The notes below the pieces were generated by a model. The model was given only the letters and a program-made list of their open reading frames with translations. It was not told where the DNA came from and ran no database searches. A stretch of 64,000 nucleotides of DNA from Alteromonas halophila. Its GTDB lineage: Bacteria; Pseudomonadota; Gammaproteobacteria; Enterobacterales; Alteromonadaceae. Each line of letters starts with the position of its first letter. Position 1 is the stretch's first letter. The stretch lies in the NCBI RefSeq assembly GCF_014651815.1, contig NZ_BMXP01000005.1, positions 1 through 64,000 of the forward strand, written 5' to 3'. Of the stretch, positions 48,482 to 57,164 are shown piece after piece. The position numbers and the translations under genes were made by a program.

Positions 48482-49297
48482 ATGAGGCGAGAAATAACCA
48501 GAAAAGTACGCGGCGTTGATACCCAGGATGGTGCGGGCGTGTCACTGTCGAGGATCCTTGGACAACAGGCACTGCCACGGCTTGATCCGTTTCTGATGCT
48601 GGACTACTTTGGCTCAGACTCACCGTCAGAGTATCTGGCTGGCTTTCCCAGTCATCCGCATCGCGGCTTTCAGACCGTGACCTATATGCTGGCTGGTAAA
48701 ATGCGTCACCGTGATTCGGTGGGCAATGACGGCGTCATTGAGCCTGGTGGGATCCAGTGGATGAACGCGGGCAGAGGGATCATTCATGAGGAATTGCCAC
48801 AGCAAACAGACGGTCTGCTCAAAGGGTTTCAGTTATGGGTCAACGTGCCTGCGTCTCACAAGATGTCTGAGCCAGACTATCAGGACATTGCATCACAGGA
48901 TGTACCTGAAGTTGTTGTACGCAATTCATTGGTCAGGGTGCTGGCGGGGCGCTTTTCGAATACTGAAGGGCCGGTAAAAAATATTCCTGTTAAGCCCTTG
49001 CTACTGGACGTAACGGTCAATGGTAGCGTCTCACTGCCCATAGCCACAGATCACACTGCATTTATTTACTGTTTCGAAGGAGCAATCAGTGTGCAAAACA
49101 CGGCGCTATCCAGTGGTGAGCTTGGCGTACTGAGTAAGGGTGATACCATCGACGTGGAAGGGGCCGGGCGTGCGCTGCTGGTTGCCGGCAAGGCGATTGG
49201 TGAGCCCATAGCACAATATGGGCCGTTCGTTATGAACACCACCGACGAAATTCAGCAAGCAATCAGTGATTACACGCGCGGTGAACTAACCGGGTAA
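48482..49297 (+). CDS. Pirin family protein
   Basis: 271 residues, bicupin. Metal-binding residues in HPHRGFQTVTYMLAGKMRHRDS and GRGIIHEE are present. Bacterial pirins such as YhhW have quercetinase activity, but physiological roles vary. The ATG at 48482 begins directly after the stop of the glutathionyl-hydroquinone reductase gene. The C-terminus FVMNTTDEIQQAISDY is typical. It is convergent with the GAF-GGDEF-EAL gene. Confidence 0.92.
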   Translation: MRREITRKVRGVDTQDGAGVSLSRILGQQALPRLDPFLMLDYFGSDSPSEYLAGFPSHPHRGFQTVTYMLAGKMRHRDSVGNDGVIEPGGIQWMNAGRGIIHEELPQQTDGLLKGFQLWVNVPASHKMSEPDYQDIASQDVPEVVVRNSLVRVLAGRFSNTEGPVKNIPVKPLLLDVTVNGSVSLPIATDHTAFIYCFEGAISVQNTALSSGELGVLSKGDTIDVEGAGRALLVAGKAIGEPIAQYGPFVMNTTDEIQQAISDYTRGELTG

Positions 49298-49305
49298 TAC
49301 CGTCA

Positions 49306-51129
49306 TTAACTTAACCGGTACGTGGCGTCCTTTTCCAGCAACGCGTTAACCTGTGCCACCGGAATAGGACGCTGAAAATGGAACCCCTGAAAGTAGTCGC
49401 AGTTAAGCGCTCGTAACGTTTGTGCCTGCGTGGGTGTCTCGATACCCTCTGCAACTAAGTGCATGCCGGATGCATGGGCGAGGGAAATGATCGCGGTAAT
49501 GAGCGCGGCACTGTCTTTTTGCTGATCAAGCCGATCGATAAATGACTTATCTATTTTCAGAATGTCAGCCGGAATTTGATGCAGGTAACTCAGGCTGGAA
49601 AAACCGGTACCAAAATCGTCAATAGAGAAAACAACCCCCAGTTTTTTGCTCTCCAGCATGTTCGCGACACACCGCGCTAAGTTGTCAACGATGCCGTCTT
49701 CGAGCAGCTCAATTTCGATATAATGCCCAGGTAATTCATGTGTCGCTAGCAACCGTTTTAGCGTGCCAGTGAACAACGGCGACGATAAATCTTTTGCGGA
49801 CATATTAATAGACACGGTTCGACTACCGAGCAGGTTGTTGCGTCGCCATGTAGCGGTTTGTCTAAAAACCCAGTCGAGGGTATAACTGACCAGCTGCTGC
49901 TCAATTCCCAAATCCTCGCACGCTGACACTATTTTATTAGGCGCTACGGGACCCAGTGTTGGATGCCGCCAACGCATTAACGCCTCGAAACCCGCAATTT
50001 TAAGCGTTTTGGCATCGATTTTTGGCTGAAACTCAAAATAAATATGTTTCGCTTTCAAAGCGTGTGGGAGCGCGTTTCTGAATTGCTCCTGACAGATAAT
50101 TTCATTGAGTAGAGCATTACTGCAGGTTACCAGTCGCTGATTCGGCGAAAACTGTTTAGAAAAAGTCTGTAGTTCGGCAATAAGATTCATTACCTGCTGA
50201 CTATTGTCGAGACCTTCCAGCGATGTTGTCCAAAGCAGTTGCGCCTGTACATCAATATCTTCACCATCGACCTGAAGGGGCACATGCAACGCATTTTCCA
50301 GCTTTTCCATATTCAGGGTGGTCTCATCTACCCGGTCATACTGTTTGGCAATCAGACAGAACCGATCAAAACCTATACGGGTGGCGATGACAATACCGGG
50401 GGACAGGCGGCGTAACGCATTCACCATCTCATCACAGACCCGTTCGGAAAAGGTAAAGCCACGGGTATTGCGAAGTTGAACAAGGCTTCGCAGCTTTACA
50501 ACGCCAAGACCGAGACTTTTCCTGCATTCTTCGGCCAGTAAGCGACTGGCCCGGGTGAAAAAGTTAAACGGGCTGAGCATAAACTGATTTTCTTTCTCTG
50601 AGCGCAATACTGTGCGCACTGCCACCGGAGAAACAATGGTAGAAATAATGTCAGCCAGTTGTGTAAGCCGGTTTTTCTCCAGGGAAGTTAAGGAACGTGG
50701 TGTGGTGTCGATTAGACACAGTACGCCTAACGCTTGATGGTCATCGGCTTTTACCTGCGCACCGGCGTAAAATCGAATATGGGGACGTCCGGTTACCAGC
50801 GGGTTATTGGCAAACCGGGTATCACAGCGCGCATCCGGTATCTCAAAAACATCATCACAAACAATCGCATGAGCACAAAACGAATACTCACGCAGGGATT
50901 CCTCAACGTCCGGTCCAACCCGTGATTTAAGCCATTGCCGGTGTGCATCAAGCAGTGAAAACAAAACGATAGGCACGTTAAAAAGCTCGGCCGCGAAAGC
51001 GGTGAGCTGGTCGATAAGGGGGGCGGGATCGCCGTCAAGCAGTTCACTTCGGCTAAGCGCTGCAAGGCTGTTTTTTTCGTCAGTATCCAGATACTGACTG
51101 CACTGCACCTGCTCTAAAAGATTTCCCAT
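49306..51129 (-). CDS. Cytoplasmic GAF-GGDEF*-EAL phosphodiesterase
   Basis: 607 residues without membrane helices. A GAF domain (about 35-165; LREYSFCAHAI, RFYAGAQV) precedes a degenerate GGDEF domain (signature region IGFDRF near 252-257) and an EAL domain with EAL at 382-384, NMSAKD, DDFGTGFSS, LKIDKSF and VAEGIE all intact. It should hydrolyse c-di-GMP under control of a small ligand of the GAF domain. The ATG at 51129 is chosen because AGGAGAG lies six bases upstream; the in-frame start at 51165 lacks one. A second c-di-GMP phosphodiesterase in the window besides that at 821-3160. Confidence 0.9.
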   Translation of the reverse strand: MGNLLEQVQCSQYLDTDEKNSLAALSRSELLDGDPAPLIDQLTAFAAELFNVPIVLFSLLDAHRQWLKSRVGPDVEESLREYSFCAHAIVCDDVFEIPDARCDTRFANNPLVTGRPHIRFYAGAQVKADDHQALGVLCLIDTTPRSLTSLEKNRLTQLADIISTIVSPVAVRTVLRSEKENQFMLSPFNFFTRASRLLAEECRKSLGLGVVKLRSLVQLRNTRGFTFSERVCDEMVNALRRLSPGIVIATRIGFDRFCLIAKQYDRVDETTLNMEKLENALHVPLQVDGEDIDVQAQLLWTTSLEGLDNSQQVMNLIAELQTFSKQFSPNQRLVTCSNALLNEIICQEQFRNALPHALKAKHIYFEFQPKIDAKTLKIAGFEALMRWRHPTLGPVAPNKIVSACEDLGIEQQLVSYTLDWVFRQTATWRRNNLLGSRTVSINMSAKDLSSPLFTGTLKRLLATHELPGHYIEIELLEDGIVDNLARCVANMLESKKLGVVFSIDDFGTGFSSLSYLHQIPADILKIDKSFIDRLDQQKDSAALITAIISLAHASGMHLVAEGIETPTQAQTLRALNCDYFQGFHFQRPIPVAQVNALLEKDATYRLS

Positions 51130-51291
51130 CAGACTCTCTCCTTTGAGCGCGCAGTATAGTCGCACAGATATCTGACACGGAATTGGACTTTAGTTTAAAA
51201 AATCGCCACAGTTTTGTGAAAGGGCAGGGCAATGCTGGGGCCGGTCATCTTTCTGACAGGACATCCTTACCGTTGCACATCGATTGTCGTC

Positions 51292-51714
51292 TCAGGTAAG
51301 CAGGAAAATCATCCACGCGTGGGTCAGTACTACGATAGTGGTCAATGCCATACGCAGTGTCATATAACCCATGATAAGCGCTTTCGGCATGGCCAGCGTG
51401 AATTTATCGTAAACCAGTATCGCCAGATAGCTTAATGACAGGATCCCAAGTACCAGCGGGTGGCCGCTGAAAACCAGACATAACCAGCCAATGATGGTCG
51501 GCAGCATGGCGACGTACAGCTGGTGGCGCACCTGAAACTGATTAATGGCATCCCACCAGTGAATACCACCAAAAAATGACAACAGTACTGCGGAGTACTG
51601 CGTAAAGTACCGGGCAGCCTGAGACAGAGCCAGCCAGTCGAGTGCAACAGCCAGTGGCATAAACACAAACGGAATAAGGCCCGCAAGACCAAGAGCAATG
51701 GCGGGGTAAGGCAT
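51292..51714 (-). CDS. DUF3429 family membrane protein
   Basis: 140 residues with four to five hydrophobic segments; ALGLAGLIPFVFMPLAV, SFFGGIHWWDAI and LCLVFSGHPLVLGILSLSY are the DUF3429 core. Function unknown. It lies downstream of gltA on the same strand, but a strong terminator separates them. Confidence 0.85.
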   Translation of the reverse strand: MPYPAIALGLAGLIPFVFMPLAVALDWLALSQAARYFTQYSAVLLSFFGGIHWWDAINQFQVRHQLYVAMLPTIIGWLCLVFSGHPLVLGILSLSYLAILVYDKFTLAMPKALIMGYMTLRMALTTIVVLTHAWMIFLLT

Positions 51715-51734
51715 AATGCATCCTTCTCTAACAA

Positions 51735-51760
51735 AAATAGCGCCCGGTGGGCGCTATTTA
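51735..51760 (-). terminator. Rho-independent terminator of gltA
   Basis: Stem AAATAGCGCCC (51735-51745) / GGGCGCTATTT (51749-51759) with a three-base loop. On the minus strand the hairpin is followed by TTTTTG, suiting the leftward gltA transcript. Confidence 0.9.
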
Positions 51761-51780
51761 TTTAATAAGCCAGACTAAGC

Positions 51781-53061
51781 TTAGCGATTAATCGGCGTAT
51801 ATTCACGTTTGCTGCTACCTGTGTACAGCTGACGCGGACGACCGATTTTCTGTTTCGGATCGCTCATCATTTCGTGCCAGTGTGAAATCCAGCCTACTGT
51901 CCGTGACAGCGCGAAGATACAGGTAAACATGTTGGTAGGAATACCAATGGCTTTCAGTACGATACCAGAGTAGAAATCCACGTTCGGGAACAGTTTCTTC
52001 TGGGTGAAGTACTCGTCTTCCAGCGCAATACGTTCAAGCTCCATCGCAACATCCAGCAGCGGATCGTCAAGTTGCAGCTCTTTAAGTACTTCGTGACAGC
52101 TTTCGCGCATAACGGTCGCACGCGGATCGTAATTTTTATAAACCCGGTGTCCGAAGCCCATCAGACGAAACGGATCGTTCTTGTCTTTGGCTCGCTCGAT
52201 AAATTCCGGAATACGATCAACGCTGCCAATTTCTTCCAGCATGTTAAGACAGGCTTCATTGGCACCACCGTGTGCAGGGCCCCACAGTGACGCAACACCG
52301 GCCGCAATACATGCATACGGGTTTGCACCGGAAGAACCGGCCAGTCGCACGGTAGAGGTCGATGCATTTTGTTCGTGGTCTGCATGCAATGTAAAGATAC
52401 GATCCATTGCACGTTCAACAGCCGGGCTTACTTCGTAATCTTCCGCCGGAACTGAGAACATCATATTCAGGAAGTTAGCGGCGTAGCTTAAATCATTACG
52501 CGGATAAACAAACGGCTGACCTACGTTATATTTGTAGCACATTGCTACCAGCGTAGGCATTTTGGCAATCAGACGGTGCGCGCTGCGTACACGCTGTTTT
52601 TCGTTACCAACATCCAGATCGCTGTGATAAAACGACGACATTGCGCCAACAGTGCCACACAGCATAGCCATTGGGTGGGCGTCGTTTCTGAAACCATGGA
52701 AGAACATATTGATTTGCTCATGTACCATGGTGTGACGGGTGATGGTGTGTTTAAACTCTTCGTACTGCTCTTTTGTTGGGGCCTCGCCGTGTAGCAACAT
52801 GTGGCACACTTCGAGGTAGTCTGCATCACGTGCCAAATCTTCTATCGAGTAACCGCGGTGTAAAAGCACGCCGTTGGCACCATCGATATACGTGATTTCT
52901 GACTCGCAAGATCCTGTCGCCAAAAAACCTGGGTCGTAAGTGAAATAGCCATGAGCACCCAGTGTACGCACGTCAATGACATCTTGTCCTTCGGTAGGGG
53001 ACAATACGGGTAACTCTATTTCCTTATCTCCGACCTTTAAAATGGCTTTCTGATCTGCCAT
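51781..53061 (-). CDS. gltA: Citrate synthase (type II, hexameric)
   Basis: 426 residues. Conserved segments are [10 protein letters not shown], the [15 protein letters not shown] block with catalytic His, [10 protein letters not shown] with His, [12 protein letters not shown] with substrate contacts, and a C-terminal [10 protein letters not shown]. It condenses oxaloacetate and acetyl-CoA at the entry to the TCA cycle. ATG 53061 is preferred (CTGAGGAGAGC ribosome site; the family starts MADQKA); the ORF continues upstream to 53157 without a ribosome site. Divergent from sdhC across a 714-bp gap. Confidence 0.97.
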   Translation of the reverse strand: MADQKAILKVGDKEIELPVLSPTEGQDVIDVRTLGAHGYFTYDPGFLATGSCESEITYIDGANGVLLHRGYSIEDLARDADYLEVCHMLLHGEAPTKEQYEEFKHTITRHTMVHEQINMFFHGFRNDAHPMAMLCGTVGAMSSFYHSDLDVGNEKQRVRSAHRLIAKMPTLVAMCYKYNVGQPFVYPRNDLSYAANFLNMMFSVPAEDYEVSPAVERAMDRIFTLHADHEQNASTSTVRLAGSSGANPYACIAAGVASLWGPAHGGANEACLNMLEEIGSVDRIPEFIERAKDKNDPFRLMGFGHRVYKNYDPRATVMRESCHEVLKELQLDDPLLDVAMELERIALEDEYFTQKKLFPNVDFYSGIVLKAIGIPTNMFTCIFALSRTVGWISHWHEMMSDPKQKIGRPRQLYTGSSKREYTPINR

Positions 53062-53138
53062 AAATGCTCTCCTCAGAATGGTTCTGTTTGCAGCGAAATC
53101 GAACAAAAAACGCTCGATTCGTAGGGAAAAGTGGCGTA

Positions 53139-53168
53139 TTTGTACTTTATTCTGCACCGATAAGTCAA
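53139..53168 (-). promoter_or_regulatory. Candidate gltA promoter
   Basis: On the minus strand TTGACT (53168-53163), an 18-base spacer and TACAAA (53144-53139) lie 78 bases upstream of the gltA start. The -35 is strong and the -10 moderate. Confidence 0.55.
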
Positions 53169-53491
53169 TTTAAATGCACTGTCGCACCATAAATATTCCC
53201 TATTTGTGGTGTTTATAGCGCGGCTTTTCAGACCGCATTTTCATGCCACATGGGCGTTTGCAGACAAACCACCGGTGAAAATATTTTTTACTGAAATATC
53301 GTACATGACTGGTTAATCTTTGGGCAATGGCCCGACCAGATACGCAGTGTTCCGTCTCCTGGTGAGTATTTTATCCACCAGCCTTTGCCAACTGTCTAAA
53401 TTAAAAGCACTTAATATTTGCCTCTGGCAGGGATTCGGTGCGTAGTACAGTGTACATGTGACTGTCGTTTATACCGCATGTGGCCTGGGTT

Positions 53492-53515
53492 TCGATCAAA
53501 CATGATCGAGTTTTT
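53492..53515 (+). terminator. Terminator-like hairpin inside the gltA-sdhC gap
   Basis: Stem TCGATCA / TGATCGA (53492-53498, 53503-53509) with a four-base loop, then GTTTTT. Intrinsic-terminator form on the plus strand, but no annotated gene ends here, so it may close a small RNA or attenuate transcription. Confidence 0.45.
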
Positions 53516-53584
53516 ATGATGTCAACTACCGGTATAAAGTGGTATAAGACTAACGTCCTAATAAGGCACAAAAAATTGTAATTA

Positions 53585-53590
53585 TATAAT
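53585..53590 (+). promoter_or_regulatory. Candidate -10 element for sdhCDAB
   Basis: A perfect TATAAT 185 bases upstream of the sdhC start, within a longer TTATATAAT. No good -35 at 16-18 bases, so an activator may be required, as is usual for sdh. Confidence 0.4.
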
Positions 53591-53775
53591 GCGCTGGATA
53601 TACTCAGCGGTACTTGAAATCGGGAATATTTATTCTGTAAATCAAGTAATAAATAATTCACAAAATGTTAACAGCTCAGGGAGTGAGGCTTTAACAAACA
53701 AATCGTACCGGTTTACGACAGGACACAATAATGTAACCGGGAAAATTGTCCCTACGGAACAAACAGGCAAAAATT

Positions 53776-54150
53776 GTGAAAAAGCAAAGACCAGTAAATT
53801 TAGAACTCAATACCATTAAATTTCCGCCTTCTGCTATTTCGTCAATTCTCCACCGCGTGACCGGCGTGGCCATGTTCTTTGCGCTTTTATTTGTCATCTG
53901 GGCATGGGCAGTGTCCGTGTCATCTGCAGACGGCTTTGCCAGCGTAAGCGCATTAATGGACGGGATTGTCGGAAAGATCATCGCAATTGGTACCGCATCC
54001 GCGCTGACCTACCACCTTCTCGGTGGTATTCGTCACGGCATTATGGATATGGGCTATTGGGAAGAACTAGAATCAGGAAACCTCAGCGCTAAAGTCGTCA
54101 TTGGCCTCTGGATTGTGCTGACAATCGTATTGGGAGTTGCACTATGGTAA
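53776..54150 (+). CDS. sdhC: Succinate dehydrogenase cytochrome b556 subunit
   Basis: 124 residues with three hydrophobic segments and the family start KKQRPVNLELNTIKFP. The SILHRVTG signature and the later haem His in YHLLGGIRHGIMDMG identify SdhC. GTG 53776 gives this family start, with CAGG upstream; ATG 53746 in the same frame is rejected. First gene of sdhCDAB; its stop overlaps sdhD by seven bases. Confidence 0.95.
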   Translation: MKKQRPVNLELNTIKFPPSAISSILHRVTGVAMFFALLFVIWAWAVSVSSADGFASVSALMDGIVGKIIAIGTASALTYHLLGGIRHGIMDMGYWEELESGNLSAKVVIGLWIVLTIVLGVALW

Positions 54151-54491
54151 CAAACCAGGCAAGCATTAAACGTGATGGGGTACAGGATTATGTATCGCTT
54201 CGCGCAACCGCAGCGATTATCGCTGCCTTTACACTGTTCATGACGTGGTTTTTTATTTCCACTGAATCGTTAACTTACGAAGTCTGGCATGGCCTGTTTT
54301 CCGGGATCGCCATGAAAGTATTTACGCTGGCGACGCTGGTTGCCATTATGATTCACGTTCGCATCGGCCTGTGGCAGGTGCTGACCGATTATGTCAAATC
54401 GTCTGTCGTACGCGGTATTGTGCAATATGTATTGAATATTATTGCCTTTGTCTATGTCGCGGTTGGACTGTTTGTACTGTGGGGGGTGTAA
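54144..54491 (+). CDS. sdhD: Succinate dehydrogenase membrane anchor subunit
   Basis: 115 residues with three hydrophobic segments (from about 20, 55 and 90). The [12 protein letters not shown] opening and [16 protein letters not shown] in the second half fit SdhD. It anchors SdhAB and binds quinone with SdhC. The ATG overlaps the sdhC end; one base separates its stop from sdhA. Confidence 0.95.
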   Translation: MVTNQASIKRDGVQDYVSLRATAAIIAAFTLFMTWFFISTESLTYEVWHGLFSGIAMKVFTLATLVAIMIHVRIGLWQVLTDYVKSSVVRGIVQYVLNIIAFVYVAVGLFVLWGV

Positions 54492-54492
54492 A

Positions 54493-56265
54493 ATGACGTT
54501 ACCTGTTCATGAATTTGATGCCGTTGTTATCGGCGCCGGTGGTGCAGGCATGCGGGCCGCACTGCAGATTTCACAATCAGGCAAGTCCTGTGCCCTGTTA
54601 TCAAAAGTATTCCCAACCCGATCACACACTGTGTCAGCGCAGGGCGGTATCACAGTCGCGCTGGGTAACTCACACGAAGACAACTGGCAATGGCACATGT
54701 ATGACACCGTAAAGGGGTCTGACTACATCGGTGACCAGGATGCCATTGAATACATGTGTAAAGAGGGTCCGGAAGCCATTATTGAAATGGAAAACATGGG
54801 GCTGCCATTCTCCCGTTTTGAGAACGGCAAAGTCTACCAGCGTCCTTTCGGTGGTCAGTCAAAGAATTTTGGTGGTGAGCAGGCAGCACGTACAGCAGCT
54901 GCTGCAGACCGTACCGGTCATGCCTTATTGCACCTGTTGTACCAACAGAATGTTAAAAACAAAACGCAGGTGTTTTCAGAATGGTACGCACTGGATCTGG
55001 TTAAAAACCAGGACGGTGATGTTGTCGGCTGTACAGCCATTGATATTGAGAGCGGGGAAGTGGTGTACTTCAAGTCCCGTGCAGTGGTGCTGGCAACCGG
55101 CGGTGCGGGGCGTATCTTTGCCTCGACAACCAATGCTCACATTAATACAGGTGACGGCATTGGTATGGCACTGCGTGCCGGCGTATCGGCCCAGGACATG
55201 GAAATGTGGCAGTTCCACCCAACGGGAATTGCCGGTGCGGGTACACTGGTAACAGAAGGGTGTCGTGGTGAAGGTGGCTACCTGCTGAATAAAGACGGCG
55301 AGCGGTTCATGGAACGTTATGCGCCAAACGCCAAAGACCTTGCCAGCCGTGACGTGGTTGCCCGTTCAATGATGACGGAGATCCGTGAAGGCCGCGGTTG
55401 CGATGGCCCGTGGGGCACGCACCTTAAGCTGAAGCTGGATCACCTGGGTAAAGACGTTCTGGAATCGCGCCTGCCGGGCATTCTGGAATTATCGCGCACC
55501 TTTGCACACGTTGATCCGGTGAAAGAACCCATACCGGTTATACCAACCTGTCATTACATGATGGGCGGTATCCCGACGAACGTGCATGGTCAGTGTCTGA
55601 GCATGGATGAAAACGGTAAAGAGAGTGTCGTAAACGGTCTGTTTGCCTGCGGGGAAATTGCCTGCGTATCGGTTCATGGTGCCAACCGGCTGGGCGGTAA
55701 CTCGTTACTGGATCTCGTAGTATTCGGTCGTGCGACCGGTATGCACCTGGGTGAAAAACTGTCCGAACTGGAACAGACCCGTGATGCCTCTGAGTCTGAC
55801 CTGGAAGCAGCAATGTCGCGCTTCAACCGCTGGGAAAACTCAGATAAAGGCAAGGGCGAAGATCCGGTTCAGATTAAAAAGGATATGCAGCAATGCATGC
55901 AGCTTAACTTCTCGGTATTCCGTGAAGGTGAAAATATGGCTGAAGGCCTTAAAGAGCTGCGCGAAATCCGCGATCGACTGCAACATGCGCGTCTGGATGA
56001 CAAGAGTTCAGATTTCAATACCCAGCGTATTGAGTGCCTGGAGCTGGACAACCTAATGGAAACCGCGTTGAGCACAGCCGTTGCAGCAAACTTCAGAACG
56101 GAAAGCCGTGGTGCACACAGCCGCTCTGATTATCCGGATCGTGATGATGATAACTGGCTGTGTCACAGCGTTTATCGCCCTCAGGACGAGTCGATGATCA
56201 AACGAGATGTCAATATGGCGCCGAAGCTGCGGGAAGCGTTCCCGCCTAAAGCGCGTACATATTAA
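54493..56265 (+). CDS. sdhA: Succinate dehydrogenase flavoprotein subunit
   Basis: 590 residues. N-terminal FAD motif [16 protein letters not shown], the FAD-linking His in [10 protein letters not shown], catalytic Arg/His in YMMGGIPTN and [16 protein letters not shown]. It oxidises succinate to fumarate. ATG 54493 is chosen; the longer in-frame start at 54442 would overlap sdhD heavily. Third gene of sdhCDAB. Confidence 0.97.
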   Translation: MTLPVHEFDAVVIGAGGAGMRAALQISQSGKSCALLSKVFPTRSHTVSAQGGITVALGNSHEDNWQWHMYDTVKGSDYIGDQDAIEYMCKEGPEAIIEMENMGLPFSRFENGKVYQRPFGGQSKNFGGEQAARTAAAADRTGHALLHLLYQQNVKNKTQVFSEWYALDLVKNQDGDVVGCTAIDIESGEVVYFKSRAVVLATGGAGRIFASTTNAHINTGDGIGMALRAGVSAQDMEMWQFHPTGIAGAGTLVTEGCRGEGGYLLNKDGERFMERYAPNAKDLASRDVVARSMMTEIREGRGCDGPWGTHLKLKLDHLGKDVLESRLPGILELSRTFAHVDPVKEPIPVIPTCHYMMGGIPTNVHGQCLSMDENGKESVVNGLFACGEIACVSVHGANRLGGNSLLDLVVFGRATGMHLGEKLSELEQTRDASESDLEAAMSRFNRWENSDKGKGEDPVQIKKDMQQCMQLNFSVFREGENMAEGLKELREIRDRLQHARLDDKSSDFNTQRIECLELDNLMETALSTAVAANFRTESRGAHSRSDYPDRDDDNWLCHSVYRPQDESMIKRDVNMAPKLREAFPPKARTY

Positions 56266-56279
56266 GAGAGGCAACGATC

Positions 56280-56990
56280 ATGAAATTACATTTTTCTATC
56301 TATCGCTACAACCCCGAGGTTGATGATAAACCTCGCATGCAGGACTACACCCTGGATGTGGAAGAAGGTCAGGATATGATGGTGCTGGATGCACTGCTGG
56401 CTATCAAAGAGCAGGATCCAACACTGTCACTGCGCCGCTCGTGCCGTGAAGGTGTTTGCGGGTCAGATGGGGTTAATATGAACGGTAAGAACGGCCTTGC
56501 CTGTATTACACCCGTATCATCTTTGGGCAAGGGCAAAGTGGTGATTCGTCCGTTGCCTGGCTTGCCAGTTGTGCGCGACCTGGTGGTCGACATGACGCAG
56601 TTCTATGATCAGTATGAAAAGGTTAAACCGTATCTGATTAACGATGGTAAAAATCCACCGGCGCGGGAGCACCTGCAGTCGCCGGAAGATCGCGCGCATC
56701 TTGATGGTCTGTACGAATGTATCCTGTGTGCATGCTGTTCAACCTCATGCCCGTCATTCTGGTGGAATCCGGATAAGTTCGTAGGTCCGGCGGGACTGCT
56801 GCACGCTTACCGCTTCCTTATCGATAGCCGTGACACGGCGACCGAGGAGCGGCTGAACGACTTAGATGATGCATTTAGCGTGTTCCGTTGTCATGGCATC
56901 ATGAACTGCGTCAGTGTTTGCCCTAAAGGGCTAAACCCAACAAAAGCCATCGGCCATATCAAGTCGATGCTTTTACAACGGGCTGTTTAG
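56280..56990 (+). CDS. sdhB: Succinate dehydrogenase iron-sulfur subunit
   Basis: 236 residues with the three cluster motifs: SCREGVCGSDGVNMNGKNGLAC split across the [2Fe-2S] site (Cys near 59-79), CILCACCSTSCP ([4Fe-4S]) and CHGIMNCVSVCPKG ([3Fe-4S]). It passes electrons from SdhA to quinone in SdhCD. An AGAGAGGCAACG leader provides a ribosome site. Followed by a terminator at 57039. Confidence 0.97.
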   Translation: MKLHFSIYRYNPEVDDKPRMQDYTLDVEEGQDMMVLDALLAIKEQDPTLSLRRSCREGVCGSDGVNMNGKNGLACITPVSSLGKGKVVIRPLPGLPVVRDLVVDMTQFYDQYEKVKPYLINDGKNPPAREHLQSPEDRAHLDGLYECILCACCSTSCPSFWWNPDKFVGPAGLLHAYRFLIDSRDTATEERLNDLDDAFSVFRCHGIMNCVSVCPKGLNPTKAIGHIKSMLLQRAV

Positions 56991-57038
56991 TACTATAGTT
57001 CTGTCAGCAATTGAGTGACAGCTAGTGATGCTTAAATG

Positions 57039-57068
57039 GCCATCCTTTGCAGGATGGCTATTTTTTTA
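57039..57068 (+). terminator. Rho-independent terminator of sdhCDAB
   Basis: Stem GCCATCCT / AGGATGGC (57039-57046, 57051-57058) with a four-base loop and a seven-T run after CTA. Confidence 0.88.
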
Positions 57069-57090
57069 ACTATTTCGTGGTCCTGGTGTG

Positions 57091-57118
57091 TTGGTTATGA
57101 AATTAATATCCTTATAAT
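57091..57118 (+). promoter_or_regulatory. Candidate sucAB promoter
   Basis: TTGGTT (57091-57096), 16-base spacer and a perfect TATAAT (57113-57118), 47 bases before the sucA ATG. Confidence 0.6.
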
Positions 57119-57164
57119 ACAGAGCCATGATGTTTGTTTTTACAAAACGTAGCAAGGCACAATA

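Larger units (their letters stand above)
53062..53775. other. 714-bp regulatory gap between gltA and sdhC
   Basis: No credible protein gene. It contains the gltA promoter (minus), a terminator-like hairpin at 53492-53515 and a TATAAT at 53585-53590 on the plus strand. Short frames (minus 53401-53661; plus 53589-53819) have poor starts and unlikely products. It probably holds sites for respiratory and catabolite regulators, but I could not identify a clean match to the CRP or Fnr consensus. Confidence 0.6.

Noticed and set aside
53401-53661. Leftward 86-codon ORF in the gltA-sdhC gap
   Set aside because: GTG start without a ribosome site, atypical composition, and it overlaps the hairpin at 53492; not supported.
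53589-53819. Rightward 76-codon ORF before sdhC
   Set aside because: It runs out of frame into sdhC, has no ribosome site and begins within a promoter-like element.
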